Shown here: positions 17,747 through 26,271 of the stretch, in pieces | Position numbering within the stretch: position 1 is the first letter of the stretch | Layout: each line of letters starts with the position of its first letter | Source: Mucilaginibacter inviolabilis | Lineage (GTDB): Bacteria; Bacteroidota; Bacteroidia; Sphingobacteriales; Sphingobacteriaceae | NCBI RefSeq assembly: GCF_011089895.1 | Contig: NZ_JAANAT010000001.1 | Location: 3,720,001-3,784,000, forward strand | Reading direction: 5' to 3' | Length of the DNA: 64,000 nt | Position numbers and translations under genes: made by a program | The notes under the pieces: generated by a model | Told to the model about the DNA's origin: nothing | The model's database searches: none | What the model saw: the letters and a program-made list of their open reading frames with translations, nothing else

Positions 17747-18544
17747 ATGAAACAGTACCCCAAACTCAGCTTTTTACTACTTGCCTGCATCGCTATCGGC
17801 TATTCGGCTTGTATCAAATCCGCAAACAATAATAATAACAAAAACAATTCTAGCACAGTAAGCACCAAAGTAGTAAGCAGCACTGTTGCAATGAATCTTA
17901 AACAGATACTGTACGGCGAATATGGTTCGTTCAATATTGCCGATGGCGCTAATATGCCCGATGATATGAATCAAAGTCATAAAGGGCATCTAAAAGTACA
18001 ATCAACCCATGCCCCGGATTGTGGTTTTAAAATAGATACGGCATTTCAGTTCGCGTTGGATCTGAGCGACACAGCCAAATTCAGCATCTGGAACAAGATC
18101 AAATATAACGTACAGTGTACAGGCAGCTCGCTTTCTGGCATCAGTGTTTATGATAGTTTGTACGTATCGATCACTTCGAATGACTATATCGTACTAACTA
18201 AAAGCGGCGAAACGCTCAATATGAAGCTATTAACACCGGGCAATAAGGATTCGCAATTGTCTATGACCGGCTCTATGAATGTTTACACCAATTTACAGGC
18301 TAAAGCAACGGCATCCAAAACAACTATTTCCAGTTATAATTACTCATTTAACTCACTTATTATCGACCCTACCAAAGAAGGGGATATCATCAGCGGTTCG
18401 GCCAGTTTTGCCACCAAGGGTAGCGGCGCCGATGGTACATGGGATTATAAGGGCACCATTCAGTTTTTGGGAAATCACCAGGTAAAAATAGTGATCAATG
18501 GATCAACCTATACCTATGACCTGCAAACGGGGCTCGCGGTATAA
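17747..18544 (+). CDS. Lipoprotein of unknown function with Asn-rich linker
   Basis: A 265-aa secreted protein with a lipoprotein signal: hydrophobic core at 8-18 and lipobox Y-S-A-C with the lipidated Cys at residue 22. An Asn/Lys/Ser-rich linker (residues 26-38) follows, then a beta-rich domain with no motif I can name. The mature part has two further Cys (in PDCGF and VQCTG), possibly a disulfide. Such single lipoproteins are common in Sphingobacteriaceae. It is flanked by a divergent leuS and a simple terminator, so it is transcribed alone. Confidence 0.75.
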   Translation: MKQYPKLSFLLLACIAIGYSACIKSANNNNNKNNSSTVSTKVVSSTVAMNLKQILYGEYGSFNIADGANMPDDMNQSHKGHLKVQSTHAPDCGFKIDTAFQFALDLSDTAKFSIWNKIKYNVQCTGSSLSGISVYDSLYVSITSNDYIVLTKSGETLNMKLLTPGNKDSQLSMTGSMNVYTNLQAKATASKTTISSYNYSFNSLIIDPTKEGDIISGSASFATKGSGADGTWDYKGTIQFLGNHQVKIVINGSTYTYDLQTGLAV

Positions 18545-18568
18545 ATTATCCAGCCAGATAAAAACACA

Positions 18569-18595
18569 AAAAACCCGCCTCAAAAGCGGGTTTTT
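18569..18595 (+). terminator. Terminator between the lipoprotein and sigma factor genes
   Basis: AAAAACCCGC (18569-18578) pairs with GCGGGTTTTT (18586-18595) around a 7-base loop, followed by more T. Serves both convergent genes. Confidence 0.9.
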
Positions 18596-18624
18596 CTATT
18601 ATATATATTTGAGTTTAATAGATA

Positions 18625-19161
18625 TTAATTCTCTGCGTAAACAGGTTTGGCAATACCGTTATCGTAAGCTTTCAAATTCTTTTTCAGCAATTTGCGGGCT
18701 ACGTGAATACGGGTTTTTACAGTACCGATCGGGATATCCAGATGATCGGCAATTTCGTGGTATTTATGACCTTCAAAGTACATGGTGAAGGGTACATAAT
18801 AATCTTCCGGTAAGCGGTCAAGCGCTCTTTTGATGTCGTCCATCACAAATTTTGCTTCGCCTTGATTTTTTGTAGAGCTGTATACCAGGTTTGGAGAAGA
18901 GATCTCATCTGACTTGGTAACAAAGGTGCTCATTTTAACAAAACGGCGATAATTGTTGATGAATGTATTTTTCATGATGGTATATAACCATCCTTTTAAA
19001 TTAGTACCCTCTTTAAACTTATTGTAATAAGTTATGGCCTTCAACATTGTATCCTGGACAAGGTCGTTAGCATCATCTGCGTCATGCGTAAAATGAAGGG
19101 CGTAAGACCTTAATGAACTTGCCTGACGTAGTACTAGGGTGTTAAACTCAATCTTTGTCAT
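18625..19161 (-). CDS. ECF-type RNA polymerase sigma factor
   Basis: Sigma-70 family group 4 factor that redirects RNA polymerase; 178 aa from ATG 19161. Region 2 is at about residues 15-75 (DDANDLVQDTMLKA and the NLKGWLYTIMKNTFINNYRR -10 recognition helix) and region 4 at about 115-165 (LDRLPEDYYVPF, then the helix-turn-helix HEIADHLDIPIGTVKTRIHVARKLL). An earlier ATG at 19182 would add seven residues that do not belong to the conserved fold. No anti-sigma gene is adjacent, as is common for the conserved Bacteroidota version of this factor. Confidence 0.92.
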   Translation of the reverse strand: MTKIEFNTLVLRQASSLRSYALHFTHDADDANDLVQDTMLKAITYYNKFKEGTNLKGWLYTIMKNTFINNYRRFVKMSTFVTKSDEISSPNLVYSSTKNQGEAKFVMDDIKRALDRLPEDYYVPFTMYFEGHKYHEIADHLDIPIGTVKTRIHVARKLLKKNLKAYDNGIAKPVYAEN

Positions 19162-19426
19162 TTTGTTAAAGTTTTGTATCAACTCTTAGGCAACCATGAT
19201 GCCACTTAAAAATTGATCCCGGAGCAGCGACAAAGACAAAAGACGATTTAAATAAAAATATCAAGTGTGTAAAAATTACACTATACAGACAATTAACCTA
19301 TTGAAAAGCAGATTATTAATGATAAAAATAAGCCTAAATGAAAAACTAATGAAATTTAGTTTCGTAACAAGAATGTTATACTATTGACGCAAAACGAAAG
19401 CCAAAGTTTAATTAGAATAAAATTAT

Positions 19427-20446
19427 TTAACTAATAATATTCACCTCACGTTGTAGCATAACGCCAAATTTAGTGTACACACTGTCTATGATTTGCGACG
19501 AAAAACTGTACACTTCTGCACCCGTTGCACCTCCGTGGTTCACTAATACCAGTGCCTGATTTTTCCAGGTACCCGTATTTCCTACTACTTTTCCCTTCCA
19601 GCCACACTGCTCAATCAACCAGCCAGCAGCTAATTTGACAAGGCCATCGCCACCAGGATAGTTAACCACATCCGGAAATTTTGCCTGGATCACGTTGAAC
19701 TCTTTCGCACTGATCAATGGATTTTTAAAGAAACTGCCCGCATTACCTATGGTAGATGGGTCTGGCAGTTTAGATACCCTGATATGCGATACCACCGTCG
19801 ATACATCTTTTATAGTTGGCGCAGTGATACCCCGGTTAACCAGTTCCTGCCCTATAGCGCCGTATTGTGTATTGACATTAGGAATAAGGGATAATTGAAA
19901 TTTTACAGATACAATAATATACTGCCCCTTGAGCTCATTTTTAAATACACTCTCGCGATAGCCAAACTTGCAATCCTCTTTGGTGAACGTTTTAAAAGTA
20001 CCGGTGGCTATTTCAAAAGCTCGGCAATTCAAAAAAGCATCTTTTAGTTCTACACCGTAAGCGCCTATGTTTTGGATAGGCGATGCACCCACCGAGCCGG
20101 GAATCAGACTCAGGTTTTCGATACCGGCATATTCACGGGCTACGCAAAAGTTTACCAGGTCGTTCCATACCTCGCCGCCGCCGGCTTCCACAAAAACGTC
20201 GTTATGACTGATGCGGTGCTCAATACCACGGATATTAATGCGGATCACCAGTCCATCAAAATTACTCACCAGCAGCAGGTTACTGCCACCACCCAGCACC
20301 AGGCGATCAATTTGCAGCCATTGAGGGTCGGCAAACAGTTCCACAAGTTCCTCCTCGTGTGCTATCTCCACAAAATAGCGGGCATAGGCATCGATACCAA
20401 AGGTGTTAAAGTTTTTGAGCGATACATTTTCCTGTATTTGCAGCAT
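19427..20446 (-). CDS. murB: UDP-N-acetylenolpyruvoylglucosamine reductase MurB
   Basis: FAD/NADPH enzyme that reduces UDP-GlcNAc-enolpyruvate to UDP-MurNAc in peptidoglycan precursor synthesis. 339 aa, the type I (E. coli-like) length. FAD site GGGSN at 52-56; the GSVGASPIQNIGAYG stretch at 117-131; the proton-donor Ser in GNAGSFFKNP near 233-242; and the type I insert with the YRESVFK loop. The gene is isolated: sigma factor 265 bases downstream, azoreductase beyond a long AT-rich gap upstream. Confidence 0.97.
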   Translation of the reverse strand: MLQIQENVSLKNFNTFGIDAYARYFVEIAHEEELVELFADPQWLQIDRLVLGGGSNLLLVSNFDGLVIRINIRGIEHRISHNDVFVEAGGGEVWNDLVNFCVAREYAGIENLSLIPGSVGASPIQNIGAYGVELKDAFLNCRAFEIATGTFKTFTKEDCKFGYRESVFKNELKGQYIIVSVKFQLSLIPNVNTQYGAIGQELVNRGITAPTIKDVSTVVSHIRVSKLPDPSTIGNAGSFFKNPLISAKEFNVIQAKFPDVVNYPGGDGLVKLAAGWLIEQCGWKGKVVGNTGTWKNQALVLVNHGGATGAEVYSFSSQIIDSVYTKFGVMLQREVNIIS

Positions 20447-20767
20447 ATTTTTTGATTTCGGATATCGGATGTTCGATGTCGGATTTATTGGGGCCGAATT
20501 TCGGAATTTTATTTTACTCTCACCCCCATACTAACCAACCAATGAACATGTAAAAAACTTTTTAAACCTTAAATTTTAACATTTTTCTGCCCAAAAAAGG
20601 CTCAAAAAAGGCCCAAAATCATTCAAAAAACATCGATTTTAACACTTTTTAACAAATTACAACACTGTTTTGATGCGTTTTTGAAACTTTAAAAAGTATT
20701 AAATAACTGATTGTCAAATAACTAAATAAAAAATCAACTATTTTTTACCCTTTTTGTCCTTTAACAA
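20447..20767. other. AT-rich non-coding gap upstream of murB
   Basis: About 320 bases without a credible gene. Next to murB (20460-20487) are single-orientation words of the type TCGGATATCGGATGTTCGAT; at 20494-20511 is CCGAATTTCGGAATTTTA, which recurs at 25927-25944, also shortly upstream of a minus-strand gene. The rest is rich in A and T runs (for example 20560-20660), which may bend the DNA. I see no DnaA-box cluster or RNA gene. Confidence 0.5.
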
Positions 20768-20806
20768 AATGGCCCTGCTTACTGGTAAACAGTAAGCAGG
20801 GCCATT
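20768..20806. terminator. Strong terminator hairpin downstream of the azoreductase gene
   Basis: AATGGCCCTGCTTACTG (20768-20784) pairs perfectly over 17 bases with 20790-20806 around the loop GTAAA. On the minus strand it follows azoR (stop at 20869) by 60 bases. Confidence 0.85.
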
Positions 20807-20868
20807 ATTAGTATAAATATACAAAAATTAAAGGGCAATATCAAACCCTGACTTATCTAACGTACCCT

Positions 20869-21474
20869 TTAGTTAATACAAATACTTTCAATAGCTTTTT
20901 GGAAAGCGGTTTCCTTTACTCCCGGTATGGCCAGGCCTTCCACACGGATTGAAGTAATATCACTCAGGCCGATAAAGCTTAGTATGGTTTTCAGATAAGG
21001 CTCTACATAATCGGCCGGGCGCATGGGGCCTTCCGAGTACACAGCACCCGATACCAAAGCCAGGTAAACTTTTTTCCCCTCAATCAATCCCGTTTGATTT
21101 CCCTGATCATCATATTTAAAAGTAAGACCAACCCTGATCAAGTGATCGATCCAGGTTTTCAGGGTAGAGTGAATGCCGAAATTATACATGGGTGCCCCGA
21201 TAACCAGGATATCAGCCTCTTTAATTTCCTGTACCACTTCGTCGGAATGTATAATGGCTTCCAGATTTTCCGGTGTCCTGTATTCCGGTGGTGTAAAAAA
21301 GGAGGCGACGTGTGCTTCTTCCAGATGCGGAAGCGGTTTTTCTAATAAATTACGTTCTTTAACAATACTACCGGGATAAGTTTGCCTGATTTTTTCAATA
21401 ATGGCATTTCCCAATGGAACACTCACAGAAGCCTGCCCGCTGGCACTTGATATGATATGAAGTATCTGTTTCAT
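20869..21474 (-). CDS. azoR: FMN-dependent NADH azoreductase / quinone reductase
   Basis: Flavodoxin-fold oxidoreductase that reduces quinones and azo compounds using NADH and FMN; 201 aa, standard AzoR length. Family features: the N-terminal strand plus phosphate loop (ILHIISSASGQASVS), APMYNFGIHSTLKTWIDHLIRVG at about 94-116 for FMN and dimer contacts, and a C-terminal FIGLSDITSIRVEGL segment. Cytosolic, no signal. The EamA transporter gene is upstream on the same strand but separated by a terminator-like hairpin at 21599-21641, so the two are probably separate units. Confidence 0.92.
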   Translation of the reverse strand: MKQILHIISSASGQASVSVPLGNAIIEKIRQTYPGSIVKERNLLEKPLPHLEEAHVASFFTPPEYRTPENLEAIIHSDEVVQEIKEADILVIGAPMYNFGIHSTLKTWIDHLIRVGLTFKYDDQGNQTGLIEGKKVYLALVSGAVYSEGPMRPADYVEPYLKTILSFIGLSDITSIRVEGLAIPGVKETAFQKAIESICIN

Positions 21475-21598
21475 TTTAATTTTGGTTTGATGGGATTAAT
21501 ACTAAGTTTTTCATCGTTGTCAAATTTGTTGTTTGCCCTGATGACGACTGAACGTTAGGAACGGGGACACGGAGCTTATTTTTACTATCCAAAATAAA

Positions 21599-21641
21599 AA
21601 GGGGTGTCATCCTGGGCTCCGTCGAAACCATGACACCCCTT
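21599..21641 (-). terminator. Terminator of the EamA gene, made from a dispersed repeat
   Basis: Arms AAGGGGTGTCAT (21599-21610) and ATGACACCCCTT (21630-21641) form a 12-bp stem; on the minus strand it is followed by a T-rich run. The loop carries TCCTGGGCTCCGTCGA, a decayed form of the TCATCCTGAG...TCGA repeat. Confidence 0.75.
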
Positions 21642-21665
21642 CCCAATTCCTTTACAGTTTTACTG

Positions 21666-22544
21666 CTACGCGTTTTTTCGTTTGATACCCACAATGGCCA
21701 GGAGCAATATCACTACACCTATCCATTGCAGCATACTGATATGTTCGTTCAGGAAAAGCCAGGAACAGCACATCGCCACCGGGAACTCCACCGTCATCAG
21801 TACCGAACTTTTAAAGTGACCCGTTTTGGGTATCCCCGAAGCAAATAAAAGCGGGGGGATAATGGTACCAAACAAAGCCAGGAATGCCCCCCATTTCAAT
21901 AACTGTATATTAAAATGGTGAACAGCTACTAATTGATGCCCCGTAAAGATGATTAGCGAAATAGCCGAACCCATGATCATGACCGAGCTTTTCGTCAAGG
22001 AACTGACCGCATATTTTAACCTGCTATTGATCAATATAAAAACAGCGTAGAATAAGGCAGATAGCAAACCATAAAGTATACCGATAACCGGCAGATGACT
22101 ATTCTGCGTGCCGGCTATTCCGCTTGCCATAATGGTAGCCACCCATATAACACCTATAATGACGAATTGAATAGCCGTTGGCTTTTTACTAAAAAGCAGC
22201 CACTCCAGCAATATACCAATCCAGGTGAACTGCATGAGCAGTACTATAGCCACAGAGGCCGGGATATATTTTACAGAAAGATAATATACATAAGAGGTCA
22301 TGCCGATACAGGAACCGGTAAGTAATAAATAAAGCCAGGCTGATGTAGGAATTGAACCAGTTGCGGACTTTTTATGATGCCCTTGTATTAATGTTAATGT
22401 AGATAATACGATAAAACCGATGGAAGCCTGAGTAACACTCAGCTCCTCGATGGTGTAACCAGCCTGGTAAGCCAGTTTTACAAAAGTAGAAAGTATGCCG
22501 TAGCTGCATGCCCCGGCAAATACCATAAACATATATTTGTTCAT
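21666..22544 (-). CDS. EamA/DMT-superfamily metabolite exporter
   Basis: Inner membrane transporter of 292 aa with ten predicted helices in two EamA repeats (about 1-140 and 150-290). The second repeat shows the typical EFPVAMCCSWLFLNEHISMLQWIGVVIL ending. Substrates of EamA proteins are usually amino acids, drugs or nucleosides and cannot be read from the sequence. A possible 16-codon leader peptide with four consecutive Val codons lies 118 bases upstream, which would fit control by charged tRNA-Val and a role in branched-chain amino acid export; this is inference. Confidence 0.88.
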   Translation of the reverse strand: MNKYMFMVFAGACSYGILSTFVKLAYQAGYTIEELSVTQASIGFIVLSTLTLIQGHHKKSATGSIPTSAWLYLLLTGSCIGMTSYVYYLSVKYIPASVAIVLLMQFTWIGILLEWLLFSKKPTAIQFVIIGVIWVATIMASGIAGTQNSHLPVIGILYGLLSALFYAVFILINSRLKYAVSSLTKSSVMIMGSAISLIIFTGHQLVAVHHFNIQLLKWGAFLALFGTIIPPLLFASGIPKTGHFKSSVLMTVEFPVAMCCSWLFLNEHISMLQWIGVVILLLAIVGIKRKNA

Positions 22545-22661
22545 TGTTGCGGTTGAAATAAGAAAATAGAATGAATGGCTAAAAGATTAGATAGCACAAA
22601 GCAACCGCCTGCTGCAGGAAAATATTAAAGTTGTTTTTACAGTAATAACCGGTTGCGTTGC
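22545..22661 (-). promoter_or_regulatory. Possible attenuator region between leader peptide and EamA gene
   Basis: On the minus strand the segment CAACGCAACCGG just after the leader stop pairs at about 10 of 11 positions with a segment near 22600-22612 (CGGTTGCTTTG). It competes with the hairpin over the leader stop codon. CCTGCAGCAGG (near 22607-22617) is a further small palindrome. Confidence 0.35.
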
Positions 22662-22712
22662 TTAAGCAACAACTACTACTGGTGGAGGAAGAACCGTTTT
22701 GAATTGTAACAT
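22662..22712 (-). CDS. Possible valine-rich leader peptide upstream of the EamA exporter
   Basis: A 16-codon frame, MLQFKTVLPPPVVVVA, starts at ATG 22712-22710 and stops with TAA at 22664-22662. The PPP-VVVV run resembles leader peptides of branched-chain amino acid attenuators. The end of the frame contains GTTGCTTAAGCAAC, a self-complementary hairpin around the stop codon. Just downstream CAACGCAACCG can instead pair with CGGTTGCTTTG near 22600-22612, making two mutually exclusive stems. The second stem is not followed by a clean T tract, so the mechanism may not be simple termination. The EamA gene starts 118 bases after the stop. Confidence 0.45.
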   Translation of the reverse strand: MLQFKTVLPPPVVVVA

Positions 22713-22790
22713 GATGATAATAATTACAAGTGCAATGTAGGGATAATAGTATTTGAAGTCAAGAGATCTCTTAAAATGAAGATTATTGAC

Positions 22791-22871
22791 GTAGAGATGC
22801 ATAATTGCGTCTCACACATGCTTCCCTGTAAAGTTATTTGCCCTAAAGGAGACGCAATTATGCGTCTCTAC
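22791..22871. repeat. Inverted repeat of the GTAGAGACGCAATTATGCGTCTC type
   Basis: Arms 22791-22813 and 22849-22871 are 23 bases each, complementary at 22 positions. Each arm is itself partly palindromic (ATGCATAATTGCGT). It is the only copy in this window. Confidence 0.8.
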
Positions 22872-22889
22872 ATAAAAACACTAATACAT

Positions 22890-22968
22890 TTGTCATGCTG
22901 AGGAACGAAGCATCTGTTATTAAATTTTTCAATCGTAGAATACATCCTTCACTTCATTCAGGATGACA
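22890..22968. repeat. Dispersed TGTCATGCTGAGGAACGAAG inverted repeat
   Basis: Left arm 22890-22915, right arm 22943-22968 (CATCCTTCACTTCATTCAGG and on). Imperfect inverted pair of the dispersed family. Confidence 0.75.
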
Positions 22969-23022
22969 GATGATCTTAATTTAGCTCGGCGCTCGTATTA
23001 TCACAGTACTAAACCCTGTGCC

Positions 23023-24690
23023 CTACAACGCCTTATCTATCCTTACCAAATAAAAACGCTCCAGCGTTCCCATTCTGTGGGCTTTGATAATGAAGGGCAG
23101 CGTCATATTTTCGTTGGGATAATTGTAAAATGCCTGCACTATCCGGAAGTCGCTGTGGTTATTTTCGAGGTCTGTTTTTAACCTGTCATCAATCAGGATG
23201 AGGGCTTTGCTGTGCGTAGCTGCCTCGGTCATGCTCATAAAAGTTACCGGCTGGTGGGTATAAAAATCGAAAGCGTTGGGCACGTCAAAAGCGGCTATGA
23301 TCTCATCATTCGGGTAATGTAGGTTGATGTACTCTGCCGCATGAACATCGCCTTTAAATTTTAACAGTGTAGGGTAAACTACGCCCATCAAATAAGCATT
23401 AACCCATAAGCCTATCACCGCGGTTAATAAAACCAATGCCCTTTGCCGGTTGCCGCTATTTTTATATATGTACAAGGTAATACCGATGAGCACGATACAA
23501 AGCGATACAAATACCGGCCAGCGTTCGGGCTCGAAAACAAAATTGAGTACGGTTACCGCGATGATGAGCAAGGCCACAATGGTATACTGGGTTATGGTAA
23601 AAAACTTGCTTTTATTTTGGATAACTTCCCGGATAGAGCCCGCCGTGATGATGGCGAAGAATGGAAACAGGATATTAGTATAAAAAGGCAGCTGAAATTT
23701 GGATACCGAAAATATCAGCAGCATCACTACCGAACCGCTAATGGTGATATACTCGGGCAGTTTTACGCCTTTGATCATTTTACCAATATGCTTGATCAAA
23801 GCGCAATAAAACAACAACATCCACGGTGCAAAGGCCCATAATAGCGTATGCAGAAAAAAGAACACGCTGCCATGACTATTACGGATAAAGCTGTTATTGT
23901 TGAAACGCCCAAACTGGCTATCCCACAAAAACCAATGGATTCCCGATATACCTGTTTTACCAAACACCACTTTTTCAGGGTGTATATCAAACTGTATATA
24001 TAAGGTATAAATTTCGGGCAAGGTAAATATGCACACTAATACAAACGCCAGCAGCCATTTCCAATGGAACAGGCTTTTGATATCTTTTTTAAACAGATAA
24101 TCGCCTATAATGGCGCTGCCGATAGGGATAAGCAGGTAAATACCCTTGGTCATGACGGCACAGGCGGTAAACAGGGCGCCGAGTAAAATATCGGCCCAGC
24201 CAAAACGCTCTTTGAGTTTATAAAAGTGATATACAGCCCCCATGAGCAAACCCATAATATAAGGCTCGGCCCGCACATCGGTGTTTGACATGAGTACATG
24301 CTGTGCGGTAAGTAATATCAGTGTGGCGATGAGCGAAGTTTCCAGGTCGTAAAACTTACGGGCCAGTTTATAGGTGTACATTACCGACATCAGGAAAAAC
24401 AGCAGGGCCGGTAATTTATAAGCGATGGTATTGATGCCAAAGAGCTTAAAACTGATCGCAGCCATCCAGAACGGAAAATGCGGTTTATCCAGCCAATCCT
24501 TTCCGTGGTATATCAGATCGGTAAAATTGTTGCTTTGGGCCATGCCGCGGGCAATCACACTGTACAAACTCGGATCGTCGGTAAAATAACGGATACCAAT
24601 GCCTGCTATATTTACCAATATGGCCAATGCCAGCACTACAATGTATGGCTTTTTACATGCGGGAGATAAAGTGGTTGCTGAACTATTCAC
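23023..24690 (-). CDS. ArnT/PMT-like membrane glycosyltransferase (GT39/GT83 clan)
   Basis: A 555-aa integral membrane protein with about 11-12 helices. It resembles dolichyl- or undecaprenyl-phosphate-sugar-dependent transferases: the first periplasmic loop reads DDPSLYSVIARGMA...WLDKPHFPFWMAAISF, matching the DE...Y...KPPL-W pattern of ArnT relatives, with D-D in place of D-E. The C-terminal 130 residues form a periplasmic domain. Donor would be a polyprenyl-phosphate sugar; acceptor (lipid A, protein or glycan) unknown. The next minus-strand gene downstream is the EamA exporter, separated by repeats. Confidence 0.85.
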   Translation of the reverse strand: MNSSATTLSPACKKPYIVVLALAILVNIAGIGIRYFTDDPSLYSVIARGMAQSNNFTDLIYHGKDWLDKPHFPFWMAAISFKLFGINTIAYKLPALLFFLMSVMYTYKLARKFYDLETSLIATLILLTAQHVLMSNTDVRAEPYIMGLLMGAVYHFYKLKERFGWADILLGALFTACAVMTKGIYLLIPIGSAIIGDYLFKKDIKSLFHWKWLLAFVLVCIFTLPEIYTLYIQFDIHPEKVVFGKTGISGIHWFLWDSQFGRFNNNSFIRNSHGSVFFFLHTLLWAFAPWMLLFYCALIKHIGKMIKGVKLPEYITISGSVVMLLIFSVSKFQLPFYTNILFPFFAIITAGSIREVIQNKSKFFTITQYTIVALLIIAVTVLNFVFEPERWPVFVSLCIVLIGITLYIYKNSGNRQRALVLLTAVIGLWVNAYLMGVVYPTLLKFKGDVHAAEYINLHYPNDEIIAAFDVPNAFDFYTHQPVTFMSMTEAATHSKALILIDDRLKTDLENNHSDFRIVQAFYNYPNENMTLPFIIKAHRMGTLERFYLVRIDKAL

Positions 24691-24799
24691 CGGAGATATT
24701 TAGGATACAAAATAACACATTATAATATTATTAAGCTGTTGTGTGATCAAGAATCTTTGAAAATTTGGCCTTTTTCAAGTTTTAAAAAACTTAATATTT

Positions 24800-24880
24800 T
24801 TGTCATCTTGAGGAACGAAGGATCTATTAACAAGCTAGAAATGGCTACTAGTAGATGCTTCACTGCGTTCAGCATGACAA
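24800..24880. repeat. Dispersed TGTCATCTTGAGGAACGAAG inverted repeat
   Basis: Left arm 24800-24825, right arm 24853-24880 (AGATGCTTCACTGCGTTCAG and on), between two tandem minus-strand glycosyltransferase genes. The 234-base gap contains nothing else recognisable. Confidence 0.75.
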
Positions 24881-24924
24881 AATATTTTCGCTAAAGGCTT
24901 AGGAGATTGGAAATCTGAACCATT

Positions 24925-25905
24925 TTACGCGTTCCAGGGCAGGTACTTGGGCGATACTTCTTTTAGTGTCGGGTTTACCGGGTTTAAACTTTCACCATTC
25001 AGAACCCTTTCATATAGCGCCAGGTAATGTTGTGCCATTTTTTGCACGGTAAAATGTTCCATGGCATAATCATAGCAATGTTGATTACTAAAGATATCTA
25101 CGGATTTTAATCCGGCTACCAATTCCTGTTTACTGTTGCTTAGCAGACCAACTTCGGCGGGTACCAGTTCGGGTAATGATCCGTAAGGCGTGCCGAAAAC
25201 CGGGCAACCAAAATAAAGACTCTCGATAATAGCCAAACCAAAAGGCTCGTGCCATAAAACCGGGAACAACAAAGCTTTGGAGGCATTTAACACTACCGAC
25301 TTTTGGTTATTATCAACCATGCCTTTAAAGCTTACATTTAAGTTAAGCGTAAAGCGCAGGCCCATTTTCAGGTTTAATCGTGTGCCGCCCAATACTACCA
25401 GTTTATTATGGCTTTGAGTGGCTACATCAATGGCGCCCTTTACATTTTTAACACGCCAGGCGGCCTTGGCCAAAAAGTGAGTATGCGTCCGTTTTTGCCG
25501 CAGATCGGGCTTAGGATAATCATCGGGATCGAGACCATGGTGTACAAATACTGTTGAACCGTGCCGGGCAGCGTGATTGGCCGATACAAATACGGAGTTT
25601 TGATCCAGCACCTGACCGTAGCCCGGGTTGTTATGCACATTAATAAGGTGTGGCTTTTTTGTAAAGCCACTCACCTGGAAATGAAAATGCACCACATCCA
25701 CATCATCAGGCACCTGTTGGTTCATGTCGATAGCCGGATCATACACTAATACTTTAGCAAAAGGACAGGCAGAACCTGCGCTTACCAGATAGGTAACCTC
25801 ATGCCCAAGGCGGTTTAATTCCTTGCCCAGCCACCATATCACTCTCTCGGTACCGCCATATTTGGCAGCGGGTATCACGGTATTGTTAACTATTAATATT
25901 TTCAT
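24925..25905 (-). CDS. GT4-type (GT-B fold) glycosyltransferase
   Basis: Cytosolic retaining glycosyltransferase, 326 aa, shorter than the usual 360-400. N-terminal Rossmann domain with the acceptor-side loop PAAKYGGTERVIWWLGKEL (12-30); C-terminal domain with the donor site FPVLWHEPFGLAIIESLYFGCPVFGTPYGSLPEL (E-x7-E motif: HEPFGLAIIE). Probably transfers a nucleotide sugar in glycan or glycolipid synthesis. No polysaccharide cluster surrounds it. Divergent from the sugar transporter across a 366-base gap. Confidence 0.9.
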   Translation of the reverse strand: MKILIVNNTVIPAAKYGGTERVIWWLGKELNRLGHEVTYLVSAGSACPFAKVLVYDPAIDMNQQVPDDVDVVHFHFQVSGFTKKPHLINVHNNPGYGQVLDQNSVFVSANHAARHGSTVFVHHGLDPDDYPKPDLRQKRTHTHFLAKAAWRVKNVKGAIDVATQSHNKLVVLGGTRLNLKMGLRFTLNLNVSFKGMVDNNQKSVVLNASKALLFPVLWHEPFGLAIIESLYFGCPVFGTPYGSLPELVPAEVGLLSNSKQELVAGLKSVDIFSNQHCYDYAMEHFTVQKMAQHYLALYERVLNGESLNPVNPTLKEVSPKYLPWNA

Positions 25906-26271
25906 GCAGGTGATGAATGTAAGCGCCCGAATTTCGGAATTTTAATTTGGATTGAGTATTTCTGAAATAGATGATCAATTGAACCAATACCTTGCAATAA
26001 ATTGAATTTTTTTCCAAATATTGACTTTTATAGGCATTGCACATAAAAACCAATACGCAAACGTTTGATAAATCAATAAAACACATAATTAGCCTATTTT
26101 TTAAAGAAAAATCGACGCCAAAAATCATACAAATGATATAAATCACTTAAATAAGATAAATATATCCTCATTTAATTTTACTAATTTTCACATTATCAAT
26201 ACAATCTACCAACTTTTTTAATTATTTTAGAAACTTCATTAAGTTCCTAACAATTTAACTAAAAGAAATAA
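25906..26271. other. AT-rich divergent promoter gap
   Basis: A 366-base gap between the divergent GT4 and sugar transporter genes. No credible gene. It contains CCGAATTTCGGAATTTTA at 25927-25944 (shared with 20494-20511) and the CAAACGTTTG palindrome at 26058-26067. The remaining sequence is very AT-rich, as expected for two promoters; a clear TAnnTTTG box is not seen. Confidence 0.5.
26058..26067. promoter_or_regulatory. LacI-like operator candidate CAAACGTTTG
   Basis: A perfect 10-base palindrome centred on CG, the symmetry of LacI/GalR-family operators. It lies 205 bases before the sugar transporter and 153 bases before the GT4 gene. No LacI-type gene is in the window, so the assignment rests on sequence form only. 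Confidence 0.3.

Larger units (their letters stand above)
22713..23022. other. Gap with two dispersed inverted repeats between the GT39 protein and the EamA leader
   Basis: About 310 bases. It holds the GTAGAGATGC...GCGTCTCTAC pair (22791-22871) and the TGTCATGCTGAGG pair (22890-22968). No coding potential seen. It separates two minus-strand genes. Confidence 0.6.

Noticed and set aside
20560..20760. Replication origin in the AT-rich gap
   Set aside because: No cluster of DnaA boxes and no dnaA, dnaN or gidA neighbour.
21476..21694. 72-codon minus-strand frame between azoR and the EamA gene
   Set aside because: It is made mostly of the terminator and repeat sequence and overlaps the end of the EamA gene.
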